From the NCBI GenBank assembly GCA_002221725.1, contig NJFT01000075.1, positions 62,001-126,000 on the forward strand: a stretch of DNA of 64,000 nucleotides. The letters run 5' to 3'. Below the pieces are notes generated by a model, which saw nothing but the letters and a program-made list of their open reading frames with translations, was not told the origin of the DNA and searched no databases. Position 1 is the stretch's first letter; each line of letters opens with the position of its first letter. Source of the stretch: Scedosporium boydii. Lineage: Eukaryota; Ascomycota; Sordariomycetes; Microascales; Microascaceae. Below, piece by piece: positions 35,615 through 48,096 of the stretch. The position numbers and the translations under genes were made by a program.

Positions 35615-38137
35615 TCATGATCGGATAGGCGGGAGGCGTCGGGCCTCCATGGAGAGCGAAGCCGCTTCCATTCGCATCCTGTCAGCTCGAATCTTTGCCG
35701 CCTCCGTTCCATCGTCTGGCTGAGCGGGCTCCTTGAACCAAGGATGCTGGAGTGCCTCCTTGGCGGTAATGCGGCGTGCCGGATCGTAGACGAAGATCTT
35801 CTTCAAAAGATCCAAGAAGTTCTTCAGGAAAGGGTTCGTGGAAGGAATGATATCCTAAAGAGTATTACATTAGTCGTCATCTCCAAGATTGTGGGCCAGG
35901 GGGAAACGTACTTCGAGTCGCCTCATTGCCTTGACAAATCGCTTCGATGCTCGCGTGGTGTCCGGAGTAGGATAATCGAGCTTCAACCTCTTGAAATACC
36001 TGAGACAACCGGCTTAGGTTAGCGGGGTTTTTCCTTAGACAAGATACGGATACCGCCGCTTTGGCAGTAAAACGTCAACTTACTTCGAAGCTGGGTTGCC
36101 AGCATTCCTAGTCGCCATCTTGTTCACGGCCTGGACAAGGTGGCTGTCGATTCTAGAACCGACAACAGCTTCCATCATTGCCAAGTGTTCGAGGTTATCG
36201 TGGGTCTGGAATAGAGCATCGCCTGTGTAAAACTCGACAAGAATGCATCCGATGCTCCAGATATCACAAGGGAATGACCAGCCGAGTCCAAGAATGATTT
36301 CGGGGGCCCGATAGTGACGAGTGCTGACAACTGAAGAGTGGTACTCGTCTTGGAAAGTGGCTGAGCCGAAATCAATGAGGCGGATTTCAGTGTCAAGAAG
36401 AACACGCCTCTGGGTTGCCTGGCGATTAACTGTTGTGGACGAGGAGGGGATCTTCCTGTTGTATGTGAAGGTTTGATATGTGTTATCACAGAGAAGAATA
36501 TTCTCTGGCTTGAGATCTGTATGGATGAGGTTCAAGTCGTGAAGAACTAAAACACGAGTCAGCATGGTAAAAATAAACTTGCTGTCTCGACTTGATCACA
36601 GTGATGGCAGCAGAACAAAGGGAATTTTAAAAAAAACTTACAGGCAACGCTTGTGAACAACTGTCTAGCAAAGCTCTGGATCTGGCTGTTAGGGAATGGA
36701 ACAAAGCTATTGCCCTTCAGGAAGTCAAAGACACTCTGTCCAAGAAGATCCATTACAATGCAGATATGGCCTCTGAAATCGAAACAATCACGAAGATGGA
36801 TACACCGGTTCCTGTTGTCCTCGTCGTTCGCTTTCAAAGTGGCGAGCACTCGAAGTTCGATCCGAGATGCATCTCGATATTTTTGCACAGATCGGATGAT
36901 CTTGATGGCGACGGCACGGTTTCGTCGACGGTCTCGGGCTTGAACGACCTTGCCGAACGTTCCTTGACCGAGGAGTTTGATCATTTGGTCTACGAAAAAA
37001 AAAAAAAAAAAGACAATCCGTCAGCACATTTACCTGGGGAGATGAGTTGTATGAGGGATAATACGTACAGCGGTCAGTGAGGTCGGCATCGGGAACGACA
37101 ATGTAGTGCCCGTCATCGTCATCAACCTTGACGTTCTTACTGTAGTTGTGCTGTCGAGGCAATTGTGTCAGTAACTATCGAGATGCGTGCAAGGTGGGAC
37201 AACTCACATCGTGAACAACACGGACGGGAACCTCGCCCGCCTTCTTGGGCGGTTGGGGCGGCGGCTTGTAAGTGATGTATGCATCGCCCAGAACTTCCAC
37301 CTCTCGTCGTTTAGCCTCATTGGCGACTTGTTGTCGGGTCCGCTTCCTCTTGTGTCCGAGTTGGATCTCGAAGTCATATTGTGAACCGGATGAGAGGGAA
37401 GTGGCAGCCGCAGTACGGACTGTGGTACGGTCGGTTGAAATGGAGGCAGAGAGGCTGCCGTTAACATGAGGAGTAGAGGTATGAGAAGTGGCATATTTTT
37501 GGGTATAGTATCCGACTTCGACGTTCACGGCCTCGTCGTCCCGCTTTCGCTTCTTGACCGCATGGCGGGTTGTGCCTGTGCCATTGGTGTAGGCGTCTGG
37601 GGCACCATTCACGGAGCGTTGAGTCTGGGAAGGAGCGGTCTCGGGCTCGGGTGTGTCATCAATGACTATGATTTCTTTGGGAAGGCCGTTCTTGTAGAAA
37701 GAAGACCAGTCTGGCTCTCGGGACCGTCGTCGCTTGGGCCTCTCTCGTTGAGGAGCCTGATGTGATGAGGCCATCGTAGTGGCGTAGTCGGTCTCGGGAC
37801 GTATGCTGGCAATGCTGTAGGAGACGCGTGAGGAACTTGTGTTGGATACCACTACCCCGTTTCCGGTGGTGCTTCCGTTCGAGATCACAGATTGAGTGTC
37901 ATTCTGGAGTGTCGAGGTAGGAGAATACTGAACCGAAGTACTCGAAAAAGATGGAGGAGGGAGTCTATTCGAAGTCGAATTTGTGGACGCGGACTGGAGA
38001 ATTGGGTTTGTGGTGGAATGAGGGTGTGGGAGAGGGTTGGAACGGTACGAAGATGAGGCAGTTCCACTTGTCTGGTACGGGTAGTGGTGAGGGCGGTAAT
38101 GGGGGAGAGTTGCCGTGGCAGTCGTCGGAGTCGACAT
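35615..38137 (-). CDS. lkh1: LAMMER (CLK-family) dual-specificity protein kinase
   Basis: Exons 38137-37208, 37150-37069, 36989-36642, 36546-36084, 35999-35912 and 35854-35615 join to 716 aa; all five introns are GT-AG. The first 310 residues are Ser/Thr/Pro-rich and disordered, with basic patches ([24 protein letters not shown]) fitting nuclear entry. The kinase domain (about 338-690) has the glycine loop GQGTFG (345-350), Lys367 in [14 protein letters not shown] with catalytic Asp464, DFG (512-514) and the signature [11 protein letters not shown] (573-583) that names the family. Such kinases phosphorylate SR-type splicing factors and affect cell cycle, stress response and development in fungi (Kns1, Lkh1, LkhA). 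The start is the first ATG of the frame, in a good context (AACATGT). The symbol is by family analogy. Confidence 0.95.
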
Positions 38138-39761
38138 GTTGAGATGAGAGCTGGTAGCAGCAATACTCTTGGAAAAAGTTCCCGTCTGCTGCTATCTTGG
38201 TCTCGAGAAGAAGAAAAAGGGAAAAAGAAGAAAAGAATAGCAAGGGAGGCTATCGAGGAGCGTGTGTGCGTGTTTTCGGGGAGGAGGAGGCGGTTCTCGA
38301 GTTTAGTGGAGGAAACCTTGGAACAAGGCCTGAGAAGAGAGGGTGCGTGGTGGTGCGTGGTGCGTGTGTGCCAGTGCGGTCACTGTGGTGGAGGAAGGTG
38401 CCACCGTCTGTTTTGCCCACTGCGCCGGTCGGGGAGTGATGGCCTGGCCCCTGTGCTGGGTGCTGTGGCGGGCGGTTGTGTGCTGTGGTTGTGTGGGCGG
38501 CGGGACAGACGCTACAGTACGAGAAACTGGGAAGGGCGCCAGCCGTGCTGAGCCTCGGGAGGAGTCGCCTGCTCTACCGGAAAATCTGAGGATTTCGGGC
38601 GGACAAAGAGTCTCTCGAAGCGTATTTTTGGGGATTCCGAAGATTCGTGAACTCGTGGTTTTCGAAGATAGAAGTTTAGCAACGTCGAGTCGGGTTTGGA
38701 GAGGAGAGAAATCGATGTGAGCGAGAGGGGGAAAACAGCTCTAGGCTGACGACCGGCGGGTGAAATTCTTTGCGTGATGGGTATTATTAGGGAAAGGATC
38801 AATTTCGATCAATGTGAAGCCCAGCCCAGTGCAGTTGCCACGGTTAGTGGGTGGCCCCGGCGTTTTGTGGGGGGAATCAGGATTTCAGTTACTCTAGCGG
38901 TCCAAAACCCAGACGGATTTGGATTTAATTGTTACTGGGCAAACGTGTTGCTGTTGATACTGTCTGACTGGGTGTTTTTTTCCCCTTCTTTTTACGGTCG
39001 TGCTAACGTCCAATTTTTTGGACCCGACCAAAGCTCCATGGCAACGGATGACACAGAACTCAGCATGCGAGTACTCATTTGCTTTTTTTCTAGATACAAA
39101 CTCTTCAAAAATAAAGTGACGAGCCCCCGTACTCGATATTTCTCTATCGCCGAGCCAAGACTGGAAGGTGCTCGAGGTGATGCTGCGTCTGGAATTCTCG
39201 GTCTTCCTGACGGGCGAGAAGCCCTGGTGACCAATCTGGCTGATACGGTGAATTCCGGGATTATTACGTGCATGCAGATTACGGAGGTAGCATCGATCCG
39301 TTCAACACTTCTCCTAAATTACTTCACAGTTCCGTTTCTCCCTGTCTCGAAAAAGGCGTATCACCTCGAATTCAACGACTCGCGACTCCGACAAGTAAAC
39401 ATAACATAACCACCAATTTGCCATCATCAGAAAGGAGCACGTTTCTAGACCCATTGGAGATCCTGGGTCATTTACCATTGCCGTAAACATTGATCAGTGT
39501 CTCTGGATCGACCCTGTCCCCGAGGTTACCATCGTGACTTAAGACAGTGCAATACACATGGGCTGCAAGTACGTACCGACTCCGTCAGGGTGGCAAGGTC
39601 CACCGTTCCAGCGCCAGTAACTGTACTGCCACTTTTTTTCCGTCAGATCCAGTCAAGTTTTGCGACGGCTAAAACACCCATTTTTTCCCCATCACAAAAA
39701 GGAATGCCTCGATCCGCCTCGATACCTTAATTGGCAACTAAGGGAGTCATCTACTTCGTAC

Positions 39762-40662
39762 TTTTTAATACGTGTACCTGCACCCACTTGACACGTTATT
39801 TTCCCAAAATTGGAGGAAGGCGGGCGAGGTCCGCAAGGGCCAATCCCACAGGTTGACAAAGAAAAAGCGTCGCAGAAGCGAAGCTCCCATTCGAGTATCG
39901 TGGACCAACATTGAACTCTTCACGTCTGACGAAGTACTTGACAGAACCCCAACCAGACGTCGTCCCGCATTTCGGCCCAGTCGAGTGGAATTCTTGCAAA
40001 ACTTCAAAAAAAAAAATGTTGCCCTCTGTCGCCACCATGCACTATCTTGTCTCTATACTGAGCCGCTAAACCAAGAAGGCCAATGGTATGTACCTCGTGG
40101 GTGTACTTTACAAAGTAGTACTTCACACTTATAGCGGGCTGCGGGCACGGGAAGCGGCTTTGGAATCCCTGACCTAGTCGTACCACAAACGCGCCAGAAG
40201 TCATTTGCGTCCCTATGATCAAGGGAACACTCGAGGACTGTTTTACTGAGATTCGACTGTTCATTCTCTCCTCCCACGAGGCCAAAATGTCATGGATTCG
40301 TAGACTTTTATTGCAGTATCAGGTGGACGGGACCTAGCGCCCACGAGATGGCTCACCTTAGTCTGGGGTAGACGAGCCCACAATGTTATTATCTAGCCAG
40401 ACCCGAGGTCAACCACTCTATCAAAAAGTGGTATTGCGCCGTCTGATGGATGGGCTCGGCGGGTTTCTTCATCGAGTAAAGAACCAAAGCCGTATAAAGT
40501 ATGAAGTACGGAGTATGTACAATTCGCCTTTTAGCGACTTTCTCGCCGCCAAATAATGGTGAAACCCCACAGATAAACCGGAATATTATCTCAGTTCTCC
40601 TCTCCTTACTCATGCCAATGGACAAGTAATGCCGAGTCGCGAGTCCTTATCCGTACGAAGTA
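39762..40662. repeat. TACTTCGTA motif, two copies plus a variant
   Basis: Exact copies lie at 39762-39770 and 40654-40662. TACGGAGTA at 40507-40515 differs at one position and is one of two such variants in the window (the other, TACTCCGTA, is at 53624-53632). A GACGAAGTA near-copy lies near 39928. Confidence 0.85.
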
Positions 40663-42708
40663 AAGCTTGGTTGAGATGGGGAACTGTACTTCCGCTCTGG
40701 TTGAGCCGATTCAGTAACCTTAACCCCTTGAGGACGACTGGGACCCGATGCGCCCCTCACCTAACACTAACCCATAATCGTCTCGTTTTGCAGGCACTGG
40801 CAGGTTCTGGCCATCTATGGACGACGAAAATTAGTCCCTAAAACAAAGCGTCGGGATGTCTCAGATCCTTCTCGAGGAAGACCCAACTTCACTATTAATA
40901 ACCCGTTCTAAACCACCATGGTATTTATGATTACTGTTGTGTCGCTCGTTCCCCGTATACCTCGTACCCGTGAACAGGTGTCGACAAGGTAACTTTGTAC
41001 GTGACCTAGGCATATTTGTCTGACCTCCCATGGAGAAGAATGGGTGCGGATATGTACTATTATCTATGTACGCCTTGCTTGAACGATTTCTCTTGCGCCA
41101 CCCATGCAGGAGCGCCTGCTCCAGGCCAGACATTTGAAAACTGAGGATACTGGCACTAGTAAGTGCTGGTAAATATTGTCCCTCCGAGGAGGAGGGATCA
41201 TTCTTGAGAGACCTGCAGATCGCAGGGTGCCACGACCAAGTGCCAATCGTTAAAACGATCCGTTTCCCCATGTGCCGTTGTAAATTCCAGAGGATCTACC
41301 CGACCGAATAGGGGAATGCGCCTCTATTCCATGGTATTTGACATCTTCGTGAAACGCCAATATCTTCGGTATGAAAAGACGAATAGCTTTCCCCCCTCTC
41401 TCGCAACCTTTTCTCGATAGGTAAAGTATATTGTCAGAGAATTCGTTAGGGCTGTCCTAGCCGGTCTTGGTAATAGGCCTGCCCAAACTTTGGGGCTTGA
41501 AGAAGCCGACTTGTGCAGTGTAGTCGGTGGGCGATGGCACATTCACGTTGCCCTCATCGGTTGAAAGGGGGTGGGTGGCCATTTGATGTATTAGTGACCA
41601 TCTGTGCATGCTACGCTTGGCAGCACCAGGGCGAGTTACGGGATGGCGGCTATTGACGATGGCGTGGGTTTTAGGTCTGTGGGCGCCTGTTCGCAGGTGC
41701 TTGTTCCCCATCACCATCATCGATACGTCGATGTCTGATGCTCATTCACCAATCCAAGCACAGAAAAGGATGTGATCGATTTCGTCCATTCACTCTTTTG
41801 GTACCGGCATTTGATCACCCCTCCGTCAGCTAAGTCGAATCATTTAGTCGAATCGTTCCTTTTGCAGTGTTGCAGATGTATTTTCCAAGTTTCCGGTTTT
41901 CCCATGCTAAGATTTCCAAAAGTCACGGTTACTGTCGTTTCCCCTCATTCTCTCTCCCTTTTAAGGGGAATGATGGCAGAAGGTTGACGTTTAAGTGGGG
42001 ACGGGCGATTTTAGTCCAAAGTCATGGACTCGAGGGAGGGGAGGTTCCATGACAGACGGGGATACGAAAGTAGGGAGACCTCGAAGCGGCGTGGGAAATC
42101 GTTGCTGTATGGTAAGCAAACTTGTCTGAAGGGGCTATGAAGTTATAATTCGGTGTCCTCTTCTCGACTTTGGCATGTTCGTTTTGTTGCGAGGTCTTCG
42201 TTTCGGCTCGCATTTTCCACGTGCAGCCTTAGGATTCCCGTTGGTAATGTGCGAGCCTCTGCATGCATGACCGGAGAGCGGTACCCAGTCCTCCAAGTCC
42301 AAGTGGAGTTTTTCGACGAGTTGTATTGAAGATACTACATCATACAGGTTGAATTGACCGATTTCTACACCAATGGCATGACCTCGTTAGGCTTGGACAA
42401 AGTAATTCTTACCAGCATTCATATTGCCCTGGCTCGAGAGGCGTCCGAGATGATATCAGTGGATGTGGCGCTAATCAGCCTCAAGACCAGCCCAGCCAAG
42501 CACAGACCATAGTACAATTGTAGCCATAGCCCAAAGTGCAAGGGGGCCGGTTGAACATCGGAAGTTCAGTTTGCTTTGACGTAGAAGAGGACAGCTTTTG
42601 TTACCAGCAGTGGAAACCCGCGACAAGGTAGAAGGAGCCATTGAATGCGTCTTTGGGGGAAGACGATTTCATCAACTGATGATCCAGCATAATAGGACTT
42701 GACCTAGT

Positions 42709-42806
42709 TCTTTCTTTCATTCTCTTGACTTTTTCCTTGCCTAATTTCGTCTCTTATACTTACTCTTTTTCTTTTTCTTTTAACGATTAACCCTTCTCTT
42801 CACACC
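42709..42806 (+). promoter_or_regulatory. Pyrimidine-rich tract before the lectin gene
   Basis: A long C/T-rich tract, nearly all T and C from about 42708 to 42806, ends some 40 bp before the lectin ATG. Such tracts often lie at or just upstream of transcription starts of well-expressed fungal genes. It is a probable core promoter or leader. Confidence 0.45.
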
Positions 42807-42842
42807 GGTACCGAGACCTAGACATACTCGTGACCAACAGCC

Positions 42843-44056
42843 ATGCGGTTTACCTCGTGGCTGTCGGCCGCTGGCCTGGCGGCGCTGGCCTGGGCCAAGA
42901 AAGATACCACTCCACCGAAAGATATTGATGGGGAGGTCAAGAGCATCGCGGTAAGTTTGGTTGACTGTCCGAGTTCAGCCCTGACCTTGGAGATCGGCCC
43001 ACTAACAATATCTTAGTTGCGAACGCACACGTTAGTTCAGGTAGGCGACATCGCAGACGAGTCCTCGAGCCACCCCGACAACACAACAGTGAATACTAAC
43101 CGGATATCTATAGCCATATCTTGACTCTGATATGCAAAGTCGGTGGTATGACTTTGGCGGGGACACTATTATTCGAACGGATTCGTATGTTACTTTCCAA
43201 CGACCGACCCGGACTATGCCCTCGCTTCACATAGCTAGGGAGCTTCGTTGAAGTTGTCGAACAGCTACTAAACAAAAGCTCTTAACGCAGATATATCCGC
43301 CTTACGTCCGACCGACCTTCGCAAGCGGGATGGATCTTCTCTAGGGTTCCTCTCACGGCTACGAATTGGGAAGTCGAAGTCGAATTCAAGATCCACGGCA
43401 AGAACCAGCTGTTTGGCGACGGTTTCGCGATGTGGATCACCAAGGAGCGAGCCTCCCCCGGTCCCGTCTTCGGCCACGCCGACAACTTCAACGGCCTCGG
43501 CGTCTTTTTCGACACCTACAAGAACAACCGCCCCGGCGTAGTCTTCCCCTACGTCATGGCCATGTTCGGCGACGGCAACACGCGCTACGACAAGGAAACC
43601 GACGGCAAGAACACGGAGCTTGCCGGCTGCTCGGCTCGCGGCATCCGAAACGCTCAGGTCCCGACGAAGCTCAAGTTGACGTACTTCCAGGACAAGAGCC
43701 TCAAGCTGGAGCTTCAGTACAAGGCCGATGGCGAGTGGACGCAGTGCTTCGAGACCAACGAGCCGCCGGCGATGCCTCAGATCTCGTACCTCGGCTTCAG
43801 CGCCGAGACGGGCGAGCTCAGCGACAACCACGACATCATCTCGATCCGGGCTAGGAACCTCTACATCGCGCCCAGGTCCTCGAAGCCGGCGGCTGGTAAG
43901 AACAAGAAGCCGCAGAAGACGCATTCGTACAAGAAGAAGAAGAGCGGTTCTTGGCTCGGATTCCTAGTCAAGTCGGTCCTCGTCTTGTTTGTCATTGCGG
44001 GTTCTTATGTCGCTTACACGGCGTGGAGGACGTCGAAGAAGTCTCACCGATTCTAG
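42843..44056 (+). CDS. L-type (legume-like) lectin cargo receptor, VIP36/ERGIC-53 family
   Basis: Exons 42843-42950, 43017-43040, 43114-43184 and 43291-44056 join to 322 aa. A signal peptide (MRFTSWLSAAGLAALAWA) leads to a luminal L-type lectin domain: LRTHTLVQPYLDSDMQSRW, WYDFGGDTIIRTD, GDGFAMWI and NGLGVFFDTY, with the conserved pair Cys181 and Cys220. One membrane helix (about 289-313) and a nine-residue cytosolic tail, RTSKKSHRF, follow. The tail is short and basic, like VIP36 tails. Family members bind high-mannose glycans and carry glycoproteins between ER and Golgi, which fits COPII export by SAR1, encoded 11 kb away. Exon 2 is only 24 nt and codes for LRTHTLVQ, part of the conserved first strand; leaving it out would break the domain. 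Confidence 0.93.
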
Positions 44057-45306
44057 GCTGTTCAACTGGGACTGAAGAAGCGACAGGATTATTGAGATGG
44101 GCGGGTATGTTGGCATTGTCAGTGAGCCGGTCATGAAAACAAAAAAAACACCATGGACTCTTCTATTTCCTCTTTTGCTCTTGCACTCCTGTCCCTAAGC
44201 ACTGAAGCTCCGCTGTACGGCCATTTTACGAGGAGGTCCCTAGTTTATATTCCGGGATTGTCATTCCTACTCCTCTAGTGCTACTGAAAGACTTCTAGGG
44301 AAAGCTCTATTCGCGTCCCGTGTGCTATTTCCCTTGGTCTGCGGAAGAAGGATGTTGCATGTTGAGATACCTGAAAAAAATATGGCGGTAACTGAAGGGG
44401 GGAAATCGGCTGATGTTTAGACTTGATGGAGAGACTGGTCGGAGCAAACAGTATGTGTATGAAGGGGACCTTTACTAGTCATGGGAGCAGGGTGTATCGG
44501 TTATGTATTATCAGCAAGCCTTTTTTGAGACACACATCACACTGACTTTTCTCCTCTTGTGATTCCCCTCTCTGCGTCGGTCGACGAGTAAGTACAAGGG
44601 ATGCGTATTAGACTCCAAGTGGCGGTAAGGGCGAAGTGCTCAGAGCCCAAGCCTCCTGTCAGTGGACGATCGGCAAAGGGTCCTGGGCGTGAGAGTCCTG
44701 GCCACGGTTTCAAGGGTCGAGCTTGGGCTCTTTCAAACCAAATCGAGGTACCAATTGCTGCAGTTGTTATAAAACTGAGAAGTTCAGCTCGACTCGGTTG
44801 ATCCCCCTACCCAAACCTATTAGTTCCATCTCCAAATACGAACGCTCTAAGCCCCAGTTGCCCACGATCTCAGCTTTTTTTGTTCCATGAATGCCATTGT
44901 CCACGCCCCCGAGACAGGGCTATTTGCTTCGTTGTTGGTACAGTTAGTGCAGGGTCATCTTCCCCCATACACTAGAGCGACTCAGCTCTCACGGTTTGCT
45001 GCGCCTGTGCGCAGGGCATCGCACGCAGGGGGAAGCATCTGAAGGAGAGCCCCACGAAGGCTCTCACTACGCATGACACGGTCGCTTCTCTTCGTGGCCC
45101 GAGATAAAGCACGTTTCTCACTCAGATGAGCCTGCATCGGGGATGGCTGGCATACATCCCAAGGGTAGTTTGGGGAGATTTTGATGCGATGCGGCTTAGT
45201 ACTTTTTTTCTTTCCTTTTCTAACTTCGTACATGGCGTAGCATTGGCGGGCACTTGGGGCGCATGGCCTGGTTACAATGAGATCGAATGGACTAGATTGG
45301 ATATAC

Positions 45307-46489
45307 TACTTCGTATTGTTCTTTTCCTGGAAATGGTTGGTCCTTTTGGTTTGCCTCACCTCGACTGTAGCATTTCCGGACTATCTGAGCACGATCCAAT
45401 ATCTGTCCATTCATTGACCAACCCCGCTCCGCTGTTGATCTTGCGGTAATCAGGTACTTATTCTGATATTCCGCGAGATGGAGGATGAGCAAAGCCTTTG
45501 GGCGGGGAAGGGTACATACATCAATACAGTTGTAGCAGATGCCCACAGCTTCTTTAGACCAAAGCTGGAGAGCTTGAAGCCTGGAGTCACGAGTGTTTGA
45601 TCTGATTTGCGCCTGTTGGAGGTTGGGGCAACTTGGGGGCTGTTTCAACTTTCGACCCCGCTGTCGATTGTTTCCTGTGTTGGTCTGTTGTGCTGTGCTG
45701 GGACTTGCCGCCTGGCACGACATGACGCACTTTGAAGCTCTGACCCGACCCTCCCCAGATCTGCTACGGAGAAGGAGGGGGCTTTTAGTGCGTACGGAGC
45801 ACGAAGTAGGTGCGAGTTGATGGGCGCACGAACTGTGCCAACTCAGAGTTAAGGTCAATGTTGAGGCCAGCAGAGTACAGCAGTAGACAATTGATGAATC
45901 TATTAATTCTTGATCTATGAAGGTATCGATGGTTGTTCAAGGATTACTCAACGCGCCTGGAGAGGAGTGTACGAAATAATACAACATTCCATGGCATCAA
46001 GCTGTTATGAAGTACTCATCGACTGGGAGCTTCGCATTCGTCCTGGGTCCAATGCTGGGCATCGCCCCTGCCCTGGACGACCATCTAAGTTAGTCCCATG
46101 CGTGCGCTAGTCCTGCCCCAAGCCTTGGATCGAGAAGGGCCAGATTCCGAGTTGCCGTTCAAGACTGATTTGACTTTTGCTTTTTGTCCATCAAGCCTCT
46201 TGCTTTGTTGTCGATGGGTTTCTCCCCTCTCTCCGTCCTCCCTACTTCGTAGACACAGCTCTCAGCATCGGTAGAGTAATAAAGAGATACTCACAGATAG
46301 AGTGAGAGACTCAAATTGTACGGCAATTACAAAGTGTCGATGGCACTAAGCTGCTTCGTAGGCATAAGCGTCTCTGCGGCTGTTACACTCATGTTGTGCG
46401 GATCGAACCTGCCTCAAAGCGCAGTGGCATCAATTGATACTTCGTACAATTGACAATGGGAAGGAACATTGAAGTACACATACTTCGTA
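45307..46489. repeat. TACTTCGTA motif cluster, four copies
   Basis: Exact copies lie at 45307-45315, 46244-46252, 46438-46446 and 46481-46489, all four in the TACTTCGTA orientation. One-mismatch copies lie near 45223, 45800, 45970 and 46353. The last two exact copies are 34 bp apart. Confidence 0.85.
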
Positions 46490-47146
46490 CACCATTACAA
46501 CATAAATTGATCTGTGTTGGAGACAAGTACAAGTACAAGCATAACCACGCAATGCGGCGACTCAACGAGGAAGTAGCCTCCACGACGGCCGGCCAAATCC
46601 ATTTGATGCACCATCATCCACTTGCTCTATCTGCCACTCGCCATTCACCATCCACCATCCCGCATCTCGCACCCGCATCCCGCAGAGCCAGAAACCAGTC
46701 CAATAGGCGATCCTTGACCCTTAGCTTCCAGCCCGCCCTGGACTCGCTAACTTTTTGAATTCCCATCTCCTCCCTACATACCTCCAAGCCTTCCTCTGCC
46801 TAGCTCTCCATGCTTCCCCTCCTAGCAAAGTCCTCTATGAGGTAATACCCAGCCGAGAACATCCAACATTTGATCTCACCCAACCTGCACACCTGTTCGA
46901 ACATGCAATTTGAGACTGGCATCTTTTCCGGCATCCTCGTCCCCCATGCACTACGATTAATTCCAGATCTTCCTCCCTCGAGAAGCTTGGGCCGGCTGTT
47001 GCATCCTGCGTCTTAAATCCAGTCCAATTGACCCGCACTTGTCTCTCCTCGCTCTTCCCCCGGAACCCTGTGCTCTCCTCTTTCCGCCAGCCCAGCTTTA
47101 GCTCTCCCCACGCTTTGCTGCTACTGGACACTGGTTACTGGTTGGT

Positions 47147-47167
47147 GGCTACTGGCTACTGGCTACT
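47147..47167. repeat. Tandem repeat (GGCTACT)3 in a TACTGG-rich stretch
   Basis: Three perfect GGCTACT units lie inside a longer region (47120-47183) of degenerate TACTGG units, about 0.95 kb upstream of the PKA start and possibly inside its leader. Confidence 0.9.
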
Positions 47168-48096
47168 GGCTATTACTGGCTGCTTCCCCCTCCTTCCTCC
47201 CAAACACCACGCAAAATCCTGTGCTGTGTTCATGTTCCTGTTCCCATCATATCCAGTCATCCCCACCAAGCTTGCTCGAGAACAGTACTTTCGTACCTTG
47301 GTCTGATTGCGAGCTTTTTCTCTTTCCCGCGAACTTTCAAGAGCTCCTCCAACACTCGATTTTCCAATTAAATTGCTTGCGACTGCTTTTCCAACCAATA
47401 CCACCATTTACCTGCTACCCAATTGGTCTTGTCGAATCGAGCTGGAATGTGCCTAGAGTGACAAGGTTGCTCTCGGGTATTTGGATTTGGAAGCTTCGCT
47501 TCTTCCGGTAACCTGTCCATTTTTGCGAACACGCACAGGCACTCGGACACTCTCGACACCACAGAACAAAGGCATACCGATAACCACCCAGAGGACTGGA
47601 CCTCTCTCCCTTGCCACACTCTAGCTGCGAAATCGGTACCCCCGAAGTATGCCCTGCTGGACCGCATGTATGTTTGCATGAGCTTGCTGCTTCTCTGAGC
47701 TATTGTTCTTCGCCGCCCGCTCCTGCGAAACACCCCAACTTTGGCAGACCACCAACGCCGAAGCCGCCCACCACCTTCCTCCGGCCTGCGTGAGACTCCA
47801 ACACCACGAACGAAAGACGCAACCACCCGGCGTTTGAGCGATTTCGTCTAGCCTATAGACCCGAAGAGCTGCTTTGCCCCGTTATTTAAGATATTGCCGA
47901 AACTCTATAGTATTCTCCGACAAGGCGTTTTTTGTCAGGATCCGGAGCTTGGACGACCCCGCCACCCCCGCCGATCACATCCACCTCGTCATTTCTGTGT
48001 AGGAGCTGCGATCTACCTCCTGCCCGCCGCGCGGATACGATCGCGACTCACTTTGCATTAAGCCAATTTCGGCCGGAGCCCCCGACCGTCCCTCCT

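Larger units (their letters stand above)
38138..42842. other. 4.7 kb gap between divergent genes
   Basis: This lies between the starts of the LAMMER kinase (leftward) and the lectin (rightward). The left part is probably the kinase leader, CT-rich on its strand. A frame at 38774-39409 (+, 211 codons) is the longest but shows no family and reads unevenly, so I do not call it. Two exact TACTTCGTA motifs (39762, 40654) and a TACGGAGTA variant (40507) are present. Confidence 0.6.
44057..48096. other. 4 kb gap upstream of PKA
   Basis: No supported gene. Four exact TACTTCGTA motifs lie between 45307 and 46489. The last 1.1 kb (about 46980-48096) is C/T-rich, carries the (GGCTACT)3 repeat and is a likely long PKA leader and promoter. 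A minus-strand frame of 188 codons (45292-45858) shows no family and is probably chance. Confidence 0.6.

Noticed and set aside
43268..43924. 218-codon minus-strand frame
   Set aside because: Antisense shadow of lectin exon 4, which has clear family motifs; Arg/Val/Leu-rich composition is typical of such shadows.
45292..45858. 188-codon minus-strand frame upstream of PKA
   Set aside because: No recognisable protein, and it overlaps other chance frames and motif copies.
46385..46420. tRNA on the minus strand, from a GGTTCGATCC T-loop
   Set aside because: The flanking bases do not pair into a five-base T stem and no matching acceptor or anticodon arm is visible.
47932..48096. N-terminal extension of PKA
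   Set aside because: The frame is open but begins at TTG, with no ATG before 48097; [10 protein letters not shown] looks like the normal fungal start.
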